The notes under the pieces are model-generated. The model had not been told where the DNA came from. It was given only the letters and a program-made list of their open reading frames with translations, and did no database searches. Shown here in pieces: positions 1-5,231 of a DNA stretch of 5,231 nucleotides. The DNA comes from Lachnospiraceae bacterium (lineage in GTDB: Bacteria > Bacillota > Clostridia > Lachnospirales > Lachnospiraceae): the NCBI GenBank assembly GCA_900765975.1, contig CAAFTS010000183.1, positions 1 through 5,231 of the forward strand, in the 5' to 3' direction. The position numbers and the translations under genes are program-made. Positions within the stretch are counted from its first letter, which is position 1, and each line of letters opens with the position of its first letter.

Positions 1-88
1 GAAAACTAAAGAACCGCCGTGTACTGAACGGTACGCACGGTGGTGTGAGAGGTCGGCTAATCAATTAATGGTTAGCCTCCTACTCGAT
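1..88 (+). mobile_element. 3' end of a group II intron (partial, 5' part outside window)
   Basis: This is the terminal part of a self-splicing retroelement. Domain V and domain VI fold cleanly, and the sequence then ends in AT, the usual AY 3' terminus, seven nucleotides from the bulged adenosine A82 when A82 itself is counted. The intron therefore most likely ends at 88 and the 3' exon begins at 89. The general look of domains V-VI (…GGTGGTG-TGAGAGG… then CCTCCTACTCGAT) is one I recognise from group II introns of Firmicutes. The reverse transcriptase/maturase gene and domains I-IV would lie to the left and are not visible. The intron is in + orientation, convergent with the minus-strand gene that ends at 159, so it sits in an intergenic spot and does not split a visible coding region. 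The class is not assigned, because that needs domain I and the encoded protein. Confidence 0.85.
13..85 (+). ncRNA. Group II intron ribozyme domains V and VI
   Basis: Domain V: bases 13-21 pair with 36-44 (nine pairs including one G·T wobble, g16·t41). A two-base bulge follows (34-35), then a four-pair upper helix (22-25 with 30-33) and a tetraloop (26-29). C15-G16-C17 fits a CGC form of the catalytic triad, with the wobble at its middle position. Domain VI: 55-63 pair with 69-77 around a five-base loop. The lower helix is 50-52 with 79-81 and 47-49 with 83-85, leaving A82 unpaired between them as the expected lariat branch point. Folding was done by eye. Confidence 0.8.
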
Positions 89-158
89 TATCTAGTTATA
101 GTACGAAAATTAAGAATGAGATGAGTTTTTCTTTTTAATATGATGTCTGGTACAGAAA

Positions 159-911
159 TTATAGGGAAATACTGTGTTTTCGGAATAGACAGGAAATGAC
201 ACCTGCGAGACAAAGCCCAAACAGCGCATTGTGCATAGATCCAAATACATCTAGAGCACCTTTGAGCCCTTTGAGAATGTCAGGAGATGCTGGTATCCAT
301 CGGTTTGTAAAGAAAGCAATATAGGAGAGGAGATATAGTACAATAAAAGAGGTTAAACCTCTGCCTACGTCTTCGCGATGACTGCCATATTTATTCCTTA
401 CCCGTACTTTTGTCATAGCCCAGAGTATAGAAATAATTTCATAAAAAAACAGAAGAGCTGCGATAGAAAAGTAAGCGGCTAAGACAGGCGGATAGGTGTT
501 TGTTGAAACGGCTGTTTCAATATCACCATAGGGTGCACTACCACGGAAAAAATTATATCCCATTAAAATCATGATTGCCAGCATCAGAATTAAAGAAAGA
601 TTGCGGATGAAGGAACGAGTGATTCCGAACACTGCCTCGCCACCTTTTTGAATTGGTGCAGCAAGCCGAATTGGGCGTTGTTTTCTACGAGATTTTGGGG
701 AAGAAGAGGGGGTTTTTGAAAAGTAGGTATCTTCTTCGAATTCCTCATCATATTGGGCATAAGTATCTTCATCATCGTATTCATCTATGGTTAAATCGTA
801 TTTAGAGGAATGATGTGCGGGTTTGTCGGAATGGTTTAAAGGAATATCATCCTCATAAGTTACTTCAAATTGATCGTCAAAAAAGTCCGCGTTTTTGTTT
901 TTGAAACGCAT
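159..911 (-). CDS. Predicted four-helix membrane protein of unknown function
   Basis: I do not recognise the family. The 250-residue protein has two parts. Residues 1 to about 100 are hydrophilic and probably disordered: a strongly acidic run rich in D, E and Y at about 40-62, then a Ser/Pro and basic patch (about 68-82). Residues 104-243 hold four hydrophobic stretches that look like membrane helices, at about 104-121, 143-165, 186-203 and 226-243. A basic loop lies near 168-184 (KVRVRNKYGSHRED). There is no signal peptide, so the long N-terminus is likely cytoplasmic, in keeping with the basic residues before helix 1. The ATG at 911 is supported by an AAAGGAG ribosome binding site at 918-924, six bases upstream. 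The gene is transcribed alone, divergent from the ABC-F gene. Its 3' side was the landing zone of a group II intron. No enzymatic motif was seen; a membrane-scaffold or regulatory role would be a guess. Confidence 0.8.
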   Translation of the reverse strand: MRFKNKNADFFDDQFEVTYEDDIPLNHSDKPAHHSSKYDLTIDEYDDEDTYAQYDEEFEEDTYFSKTPSSSPKSRRKQRPIRLAAPIQKGGEAVFGITRSFIRNLSLILMLAIMILMGYNFFRGSAPYGDIETAVSTNTYPPVLAAYFSIAALLFFYEIISILWAMTKVRVRNKYGSHREDVGRGLTSFIVLYLLSYIAFFTNRWIPASPDILKGLKGALDVFGSMHNALFGLCLAGVISCLFRKHSISL

Positions 912-935
912 AAAATTCTCCTTTCCTGCGGGAAA

Positions 936-994
936 AATTTACTTATCAAATTCCCGATGGTCAATATAGTAGTATGATTTTACGGAAAAGACAA
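936..994 (-). promoter_or_regulatory. Candidate promoter(s) for the minus-strand membrane protein gene
   Basis: Two sigma-A-like pairs can be read on the minus strand. The first is TTGTCT (989-994) with TACTAT (966-971), a 17-base spacer, and a leader of about 50 bases before the ATG. The second is TTGACC (959-964) with TAAATT (936-941), also a 17-base spacer, but its start point would fall almost on the ribosome binding site. The first gives a more sensible leader. Each box matches consensus at only four or five of six positions, so this is a weak call. Confidence 0.35.
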
Positions 995-1044
995 GGGCAG
1001 ACATGAAAAATTCATAAAGTTCTAAGAAATGCAAGGCAAGTTTA

Positions 1045-1053
1045 TGATATAAT
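1045..1053 (+). promoter_or_regulatory. Extended -10 promoter of the ABC-F gene
   Basis: A perfect TATAAT at 1048-1053 is preceded by TG one base upstream (1045-1046), giving an extended -10 element. No good -35 box lies 16-18 bases upstream (AGAAAT at 1025-1030), which the extended -10 can compensate for. Transcription would start near 1060, leaving a leader of about 57 bases. Confidence 0.55.
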
Positions 1054-1061
1054 GATTGCAT

Positions 1062-1089
1062 ATCGTGTCATTAAGCTGACATATACGAT
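1062..1089 (+). promoter_or_regulatory. Leader hairpin / operator-like inverted repeat before the ABC-F gene
   Basis: ATCG-TGTCA (1062-1070) pairs with TGACA-TATA-CGAT (1077-1089): nine pairs with a four-base bulge (1082-1085) and a six-base loop (1071-1076). It would lie at the very 5' end of the transcript from the -10 box at 1048-1053. It could be an mRNA-stabilising hairpin or, as DNA, an operator beside the promoter. There is no U-tract after it, so it is not a terminator as written. Confidence 0.35.
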
Positions 1090-1116
1090 GAAAGGTGTAA
1101 AAAAGAGGATTGTATT

Positions 1117-2931
1117 ATGAATGTTTTGAATTTGGAACATATTAGTAAGGTGTTCGGTGAGAAAATAATTTTTGATGATATTTCCTGTGGAATCCAGGAT
1201 GGAGATAAAATTGGAATTATCGGGATTAATGGGACAGGAAAAACGACGTTGCTGAAGATGATAGCAGGATTGGAAACTCCGGATGATGGTCAGGTAGTGA
1301 TGCAAAATGGACTTCGACTGACATATTTGCCGCAGAATCCAGAATTTCCGGAAGATGCTACAGTTTTATCGTATGTTATGGGAAATGCAGTAGAAGAAAT
1401 TTCAGATTGGAATATAGAGAGCAATGCGAAAACTATTTTGACACGACTTGGGATTGCGAATTTTGAAGAGCCAATCTCTCATTTGTCTGGTGGACAGAAG
1501 AAACGTGTTGCCCTTGCAGGTGTATTAGTCAATCCGGCAGATATTCTGATTTTGGACGAGCCTACAAACCATTTAGATAATGAAATGGCAGTTTGGTTGG
1601 AAGAATTTCTGAATAAATTCCGCGGTGTTGTAATTATGGTGACTCATGATCGTTATTTTTTAGATAGGGTGACGAATCGAATCATAGAAATCAGCCATGG
1701 GAAATTATATTCCTATATGGCGAAATACTCAGAATTCCTAGAGCAAAAAGCACAGCGAGAAGAAATGAAACTGGCATCTGAACGAAAACGAAAAAGTATC
1801 CTCCGCATGGAATTAGAATGGGCAAAGCGTGGCTGCCGCGCACGAAGCACAAAACAACGTGCAAGATTGGAACGACTGGAAGCTCTGAAAAATGGGAAAG
1901 CGCCTCTACAGGATGCAAATGTAGAATTGGATTCTGTTGAAACGCGAATGGGAAAGAAGACAATTGAATTGCATCATATCAGTAAGAAGTATGGAGATAA
2001 GATTTTAATCAATGATTTTAATTATATTGTGCTGAAAAATCAGCGTTTAGGAATCATTGGTACAAATGGATGCGGTAAATCTACTTTAATGAAAATTATT
2101 ACAGGTAATTTGCAGCCGGACTCCGGGGATGTAGTAATCGGAGATACCATTCAAATCGGTTATTTTGCGCAAGAGGCAACGGAGATGGATGAGAATCAGC
2201 GTGTGATCGATTACATTAAGGACACGGCAGAATATGTGCCTGTCAAAGACGGACGGATTAGTGCATCGCAGATGTTGGAGCGATTTTTGTTTGATTCGTC
2301 AATGCAGTACACTCCCATTGGCAAACTTTCAGGAGGGGAAAAAAGAAGGCTATATCTTCTAAAGGTCTTGATGGAGGCACCGAATGTACTGGTATTGGAT
2401 GAACCTACAAATGATTTGGATATTCCGACGTTGACAATTTTGGAAGATTATCTTCAGTCTTTTGCAGGAATTGTAATTGCAGTGTCTCATGATCGATATT
2501 TTTTGGATAATATGGCGGATCGTATGTTTGCTTTTGAAGAAAATGGACGGTTGGTTCAATATGAAGGTGGATATACGGATTATTTGGAGGCAGTGCAGCG
2601 AAAAACACAGTTGGATTTGAATATGCAGAAGTCTGTTTCTGTACAGAACGAAGAAAAAAAGACAGATAAAAAAGGATGGAAACAAAATCAGCCAGCAAAA
2701 CTTAAATTTTCTTTTAAAGAACAGAGGGAGTTTGAACGGATTGATGAGGAAATTGCAGATTTGGAGAAAAAAATAGAAACAATAGAGGATGAAATTCTGG
2801 TGAATGCTACAAATTCAGCAAAATTATCTGAACTGATGGCTGAGAAAGAAGCTACAGAACAATTTCTGGAAGAAAAGATGGAGCGATGGGTATATCTGAA
2901 TGATCTGGCAGAGAAAATTGCAGAACAGTAA
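1117..2931 (+). CDS. ABC-F ATPase of the Uup/YfmR type (ribosome-associated)
   Basis: The 604-residue protein has two ABC ATPase domains, no membrane segments, and a C-terminal coiled coil. Domain 1 has Walker A GINGTGKT (36-43), signature LSGGQ (123-127), Walker B ILILDEPTNHLD (143-154, catalytic E148) and H177. Domain 2 has Walker A GTNGCGKS (315-322), LSGGE (404-408), VLVLDEPTNDLD (424-435, E429) and H458. Between them is a charged linker (about 200-280), including a basic helical stretch at 233-257, which in ABC-F proteins reaches the P-site tRNA region. Residues about 533-602 form the charged coiled coil typical of Uup and YfmR. These proteins are soluble, bind the ribosomal E site and relieve stalled or mis-set elongation; B. 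subtilis YfmR works alongside EF-P at difficult peptide motifs. Length, linker and C-terminal domain argue for this subgroup and against an antibiotic-resistance ABC-F. All ATPase motifs are intact. The start is supported by AGAGGA at 1104-1109, seven bases before the ATG. Confidence 0.93.
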   Translation: MNVLNLEHISKVFGEKIIFDDISCGIQDGDKIGIIGINGTGKTTLLKMIAGLETPDDGQVVMQNGLRLTYLPQNPEFPEDATVLSYVMGNAVEEISDWNIESNAKTILTRLGIANFEEPISHLSGGQKKRVALAGVLVNPADILILDEPTNHLDNEMAVWLEEFLNKFRGVVIMVTHDRYFLDRVTNRIIEISHGKLYSYMAKYSEFLEQKAQREEMKLASERKRKSILRMELEWAKRGCRARSTKQRARLERLEALKNGKAPLQDANVELDSVETRMGKKTIELHHISKKYGDKILINDFNYIVLKNQRLGIIGTNGCGKSTLMKIITGNLQPDSGDVVIGDTIQIGYFAQEATEMDENQRVIDYIKDTAEYVPVKDGRISASQMLERFLFDSSMQYTPIGKLSGGEKRRLYLLKVLMEAPNVLVLDEPTNDLDIPTLTILEDYLQSFAGIVIAVSHDRYFLDNMADRMFAFEENGRLVQYEGGYTDYLEAVQRKTQLDLNMQKSVSVQNEEKKTDKKGWKQNQPAKLKFSFKEQREFERIDEEIADLEKKIETIEDEILVNATNSAKLSELMAEKEATEQFLEEKMERWVYLNDLAEKIAEQ

Positions 2932-2939
2932 ATATTAAA

Positions 2940-2966
2940 GTGCAACATATTTACATATAATTGCAC
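2940..2966. repeat. Inverted repeat between the ABC-F gene and the nucleotidyltransferase gene
   Basis: GTGCAA (2940-2945) and TTGCAC (2961-2966) are perfect inverted copies. Inside them ATAT (2947-2950) and ATAT (2955-2958) can pair around a TTAC loop, giving about ten pairs in total. No T-run follows on the + strand, so it is a poor terminator. It lies just upstream of the promoter at 2977-3005 and could be an operator, or a hairpin protecting the 3' end of the ABC-F mRNA. Confidence 0.4.
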
Positions 2967-2976
2967 GAAATTTGTA

Positions 2977-3005
2977 TGTACATTTTCAGAGGTCTATTCT
3001 ATAAT
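2977..3005 (+). promoter_or_regulatory. Sigma-A-type promoter of the nucleotidyltransferase-galE operon
   Basis: TGTACA (2977-2982) and a perfect TATAAT (3000-3005) are separated by exactly 17 bases. Transcription would start near 3012, about 36 bases before the ATG at 3048. This makes the two sugar genes independent of the ABC-F gene, although read-through is possible because no clear terminator lies between them. Confidence 0.6.
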
Positions 3006-3032
3006 AACATTAACATAAATAGAGAAAATCAT

Positions 3033-3040
3033 AAAGGAGG
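3033..3040 (+). promoter_or_regulatory. Strong ribosome binding site fixing the start at 3048
   Basis: AAAGGAGG, a near-perfect anti-Shine-Dalgarno match, lies seven bases before the ATG at 3048. The reading frame stays open upstream to a TTG at 2961, but that codon precedes the likely promoter and has no such site. Confidence 0.85.
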
Positions 3041-3047
3041 AAACAAA

Positions 3048-3971
3048 ATGCAGAAACCAGTTTTAGTCATTATGGCGGCAGGAATGGGAAGCAGATATGG
3101 AGGATTAAAACAGATTGATCCGGTAGATGCGGATGGCCATATTATTATGGATTTTTCAATCTTTGATGCAAAGAGAGCAGGATTTGAAAAGGTTGTTTTC
3201 ATTATAAAAAAAGCAATTGAAAAAGAATTTAAAGAAGGAATTGGAAACAGAATCAGTGAGTATATGGATGTAGATTATGTATATCAGGAATTGGATACAT
3301 TGCCGGAAGGGTTTGAAGTACCGGAGGGAAGAGAGAAACCATTTGGAACCGGCCATGCAATTCTGAGGTGCAAGGATGTTGTGAAGGGACCGTTCGCAGT
3401 TATCAATGCAGATGATTATTATGGGGTACATGCATTTCAGAAAATTTATCAATATCTCTCAGAAAATAAAGATGATGAGAAGTATCGATATGCAATGGTA
3501 GGCTACATTTTGTCTAATACGTTGACAGAGAATGGATATGTTTCCAGAGGAATTTGTGAGATGGATGCGGAAGGTTATCTGACAGGAATCACAGAGCGTA
3601 CACATATTGAGAATCGAGAAAACGGAGTTGCTTATACGGAGGATGACGGAGCAAACTGGGTGCCACTTTCGGCGGAGAGTATTGCATCTATGAACTTATT
3701 CGGCTTTACTGCAAGTATGTTGAATGAGCTGGAAGCAGGATTTCCGAGATTTTTGGAAACTGGATTAAAGGAAAACCCAATGAAATGTGAGTATTTTCTT
3801 CCATCGGTGGTTGGAGAGCTGATTGAGCAGGAGAAGGCGACTGTAAAAGTTCTAAAATCAACAGATCGTTGGTATGGTATTACATATAAAGAGGATAAGC
3901 AGGCGGTTGTAGATGCAATTAAGCGCTTAAAAGAAGAGGGTGTTTATCCAGAGCACTTGTGGAAGGCATGA
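3048..3971 (+). CDS. Sugar-phosphate nucleotidyltransferase-like protein
   Basis: The 307-residue protein looks like a member of the NTP_transferase superfamily, enzymes that join a sugar 1-phosphate to an NTP to make an NDP-sugar and pyrophosphate in the cytoplasm. Visible motifs are the N-terminal nucleotide-binding loop AAGMGSRYGGLKQ (10-22, a variant of GxGTRxxPxTK, with R16 and K21), the GTGHAI segment (100-105), the metal-binding INADDYYG (119-126), and NLFGF (216-220). The C-terminal DRWYGITYKED (273-283) I associate with a distinct clostridial and Bacteroidetes group of GalU-distant nucleotidyltransferases. It is not a typical GalU or RmlA: the loop lacks the usual Pro and there is an extra stretch near 82-98. 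The start at 3048 is fixed by an AAAGGAGG site; a longer TTG-started form (2961) is rejected. galE follows 59 bp downstream, so a UDP-hexose product is a reasonable guess, but the substrate and nucleotide are not shown. Confidence 0.85.
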   Translation: MQKPVLVIMAAGMGSRYGGLKQIDPVDADGHIIMDFSIFDAKRAGFEKVVFIIKKAIEKEFKEGIGNRISEYMDVDYVYQELDTLPEGFEVPEGREKPFGTGHAILRCKDVVKGPFAVINADDYYGVHAFQKIYQYLSENKDDEKYRYAMVGYILSNTLTENGYVSRGICEMDAEGYLTGITERTHIENRENGVAYTEDDGANWVPLSAESIASMNLFGFTASMLNELEAGFPRFLETGLKENPMKCEYFLPSVVGELIEQEKATVKVLKSTDRWYGITYKEDKQAVVDAIKRLKEEGVYPEHLWKA

Positions 3972-4030
3972 TTCTGAACCCAATAGGATATGGGAGAAGA
4001 TAGAGAAAAGAAGAAAAGGAGAGGTTTGAT

Positions 4031-5047
4031 ATGGCAATTTTAGTAGCTGGTGGTGCCGGATATATCGGAAGCCACACTTGTGTAGAACTTTTGGAAAGAG
4101 GATATGAAGTTGTTGTTGTCGATAATTTGTATAATTCAAGTGAAGTTGCGCTGGAACGAGTACAGGAGATTACCGGGAAAGAATTGAAATTCTATAAGGG
4201 AGATATTCTGAATAGAGAAGATCTGGAACCGATTTTTGAGAATGAGAACATTGAGGCAGTGATTAATTTTGCAGGCTTAAAAGCTGTTGGTGAGTCGGTA
4301 GCAAAACCTTGGGAATATTATCATAATAACATTACAGGAACGTTGATTCTTTGTGATGTGATGAGAAAGCATAATTGCAAGAATATGATCTTCAGTTCTT
4401 CAGCTACTGTATATGGAGATCCGGCAGAGATTCCGATTACTGAGAACTGTCCAAAGGGCGAAATTACCAATCCGTATGGACGTACGAAGGGAATGTTAGA
4501 GCAGATTTTAACAGATCTTCATACTGGAGATCCGGAATGGAATGTCATGTTGCTACGTTATTTTAACCCAATTGGAGCACACAAATCTGGAAAAATTGGT
4601 GAAGATCCAAAGGGAATCCCAAATAATCTTGTTCCGTATATTGCACAGGTTGCAGTTGGTAAGTTAGATAAGCTGGGTGTGTTTGGAGATGATTATGATA
4701 CTCATGATGGTACAGGAGTAAGAGATTATATTCATGTAGTGGATCTTGCAATTGGACATGTAAAAGCAATTGAAAAAATGAAAACTGCTAAGGGTGTGCA
4801 TGTATACAATCTTGGAACAGGAACAGGATATAGTGTTCTGGATGTTGTAAAGGCATATGAAAAGGCATGTGGAAAGGAAATTCCATATGAAATAAAACCG
4901 CGCCGCGCAGGAGACATTGCTACATGTTATTGTAATGCTGCAAAAGCAAAAGAAGAGCTTGGATGGGTTGCAGAACGTGGAATCGAAGAGATGTGTGAAG
5001 ATTCCTGGAGATGGCAGTCTAATAACCCTGATGGATATCGAAAATAA
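4031..5047 (+). CDS. galE: UDP-glucose 4-epimerase GalE
   Basis: This NAD-dependent extended short-chain dehydrogenase interconverts UDP-glucose and UDP-galactose, the epimerase step of the Leloir pathway and a source of UDP-Gal for glycans. The 338 residues equal the E. coli enzyme in length. The Rossmann motif GGAGYIG (7-13) and D31-N32 for the NAD adenosine ribose are present. The catalytic S124 (in FSSSATVYG) and Y149xxxK153 (in NPYGRTKG) have the same numbering as in E. coli. Other family hallmarks are [11 protein letters not shown] (79-89), [10 protein letters not shown] (175-184), [14 protein letters not shown] (227-240) and RRAGD (291-295). Residue 299, Tyr in E. coli GalE, is Cys here, which is linked to a roomier pocket that accepts N-acetylated sugars. 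AAGGAG at 4016-4021 is nine bases before the ATG. It is the second gene of an operon with the nucleotidyltransferase; galK and galT are not in the window. Confidence 0.96.
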   Translation: MAILVAGGAGYIGSHTCVELLERGYEVVVVDNLYNSSEVALERVQEITGKELKFYKGDILNREDLEPIFENENIEAVINFAGLKAVGESVAKPWEYYHNNITGTLILCDVMRKHNCKNMIFSSSATVYGDPAEIPITENCPKGEITNPYGRTKGMLEQILTDLHTGDPEWNVMLLRYFNPIGAHKSGKIGEDPKGIPNNLVPYIAQVAVGKLDKLGVFGDDYDTHDGTGVRDYIHVVDLAIGHVKAIEKMKTAKGVHVYNLGTGTGYSVLDVVKAYEKACGKEIPYEIKPRRAGDIATCYCNAAKAKEELGWVAERGIEEMCEDSWRWQSNNPDGYRK

Positions 5048-5063
5048 TTTTATATAATAGATG

Positions 5064-5139
5064 AACACTCCTGCAGATTTGCCTTGCGTCTGAAATAGAT
5101 ACAGGTGGAACTGCAGGAGTGTTTTATATTTTTAATTTT
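5064..5139 (+). terminator. Rho-independent terminator after galE with a long hairpin
   Basis: AACACTCCTGCAG (5064-5076) and CTGCAGGAGTGTT (5111-5123) form a perfect 13-pair stem, followed by a T-rich tract (5121-5139). The 34-base interior is itself partly paired (5078-5080 with 5108-5110, 5082-5086 with 5102-5107, 5089-5091 with 5097-5099), so the whole is one tall imperfect hairpin ending in a GAAAT loop. It lies 16 bases after the galE stop and closes the operon. The opposite strand lacks a comparable T-tract, so termination is likely one-directional. Confidence 0.85.
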
Positions 5140-5142
5140 CTA

Positions 5143-5231
5143 TGTCAATAACTTTTGAAAATGTCACTTTTTTAGAAGAACATTAACTTGAGAAAATGTC
5201 ACTTCTTTATTGGCTTTTTGAACTATAATTA
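5143..5231. mobile_element. Probable end of an IS21-family insertion sequence (partial)
   Basis: After the terminator the sequence changes to non-coding AT-rich DNA beginning TGTCAATAAC, with two copies of GAAAATGTCACTT spaced 35 bases apart. IS21-family elements start with TG and carry several internal repeats near their ends that bind the IstA transposase. The pattern and wording here resemble such ends in Clostridia. A TATAAT at 5224-5229 could serve the element's own genes, which would lie beyond the window. No transposase is visible, so the family call is tentative and the left border at 5143 is an estimate. Confidence 0.5.
5157..5204. repeat. Exact 13-bp direct repeat, 35-bp period
   Basis: GAAAATGTCACTT occurs at 5157-5169 and again at 5192-5204. 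A shorter related ATGTCA lies at 5142-5147. A 35-bp period is close to three or more helical turns, as expected for repeated protein binding sites such as transposase sites. The copies are identical over all 13 bases, and the flanks also agree at several positions (ACTT before, T-rich after). Confidence 0.7.

Noticed and set aside
1042..1305. Minus-strand ORF of 87 codons across the ABC-F start
   Set aside because: It overlaps the promoter and the well-supported ABC-F reading frame, and its low-complexity translation has no motif or ribosome binding site of note. It is an out-of-frame shadow.
1117..2931. Antibiotic-resistance ABC-F (Vga/Lsa/Msr-like)
   Set aside because: The linker is not of the extended resistance type, and a Uup/YfmR-like C-terminal coiled coil is present. 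The house-keeping subgroup fits better.
2961..3047. TTG-started N-terminal extension of 29 residues on the nucleotidyltransferase
   Set aside because: The extension precedes the likely promoter (2977-3005), has no ribosome binding site and no family resemblance. The ATG at 3048 has AAAGGAGG at ideal spacing and is followed directly by the nucleotide-binding loop.
5053..5058. TATAAT just after the galE stop, as a possible promoter
   Set aside because: There is no matching -35 box at the correct distance, and it is followed at once by the terminator hairpin. Chance occurrence in AT-rich DNA.
4664..5068. Minus-strand ORF of 134 codons opposite galE
   Set aside because: It lies entirely opposite conserved galE codons plus the terminator flank, and its Phe/Ser/Cys-rich composition is typical of an antisense shadow of an AT-rich gene.
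5143..5231. CRISPR array from the repeated GAAAATGTCACTT
   Set aside because: There are only two full copies of 13 bp, the 22-bp spacer is too short, and no further repeats are seen. A transposase-binding end is a better fit.

Overview
The window looks like chromosomal DNA from a low-GC Clostridia member, most likely Lachnospiraceae. The evidence is AT-rich third positions, strong AAAGGAGG-type ribosome binding sites, and house-keeping proteins of Firmicutes type. The genus cannot be fixed from sequence alone. Four genes are supported, and the segment carrying them lies between two pieces of mobile DNA that are cut off by the window edges.

Left edge (1-88): the last part of a group II intron on the + strand. 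Domain V, domain VI with a bulged branch-point adenosine (A82) and an AT 3' terminus can all be folded by eye. The intron-encoded protein, if any, lies outside the window. Then 70 bp of 3' flank leads to the 3' end of a minus-strand gene (159-911) for a 250-residue membrane protein of unknown function, with an acidic N-terminal half and four predicted membrane helices.

Centre (912-3047): a 205-bp divergent intergenic region holds promoters for both directions. A perfect extended -10 box and a leader hairpin precede an ABC-F ATPase of the Uup/YfmR type (1117-2931), a ribosome-associated translation factor rather than a transporter. After it comes a short spacer with an inverted repeat (2940-2966) and a good promoter (TGTACA-17-TATAAT).

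Right part (3048-5140): a probable two-gene operon of a sugar-phosphate nucleotidyltransferase-like protein (3048-3971) and galE, UDP-glucose 4-epimerase (4031-5047), closed by a long rho-independent terminator (5064-5139). Together they suggest nucleotide-sugar supply for galactose metabolism or surface glycans. The nucleotidyltransferase's substrate cannot be read from the sequence. The GalE has Cys at the position of E. coli Tyr299, which suggests that it also accepts UDP-GlcNAc/UDP-GalNAc.

Right edge (about 5143-5231): non-coding AT-rich DNA with an exact 13-bp direct repeat at 35-bp spacing, starting with TGTCA. It resembles the multiply repeated end of an IS21-family insertion sequence whose genes would lie beyond the window. 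No unmistakably new system is visible. The points most worth following are the mobile-element borders, the GalE gatekeeper residue, the nucleotidyltransferase of unassigned substrate and the unknown membrane protein.
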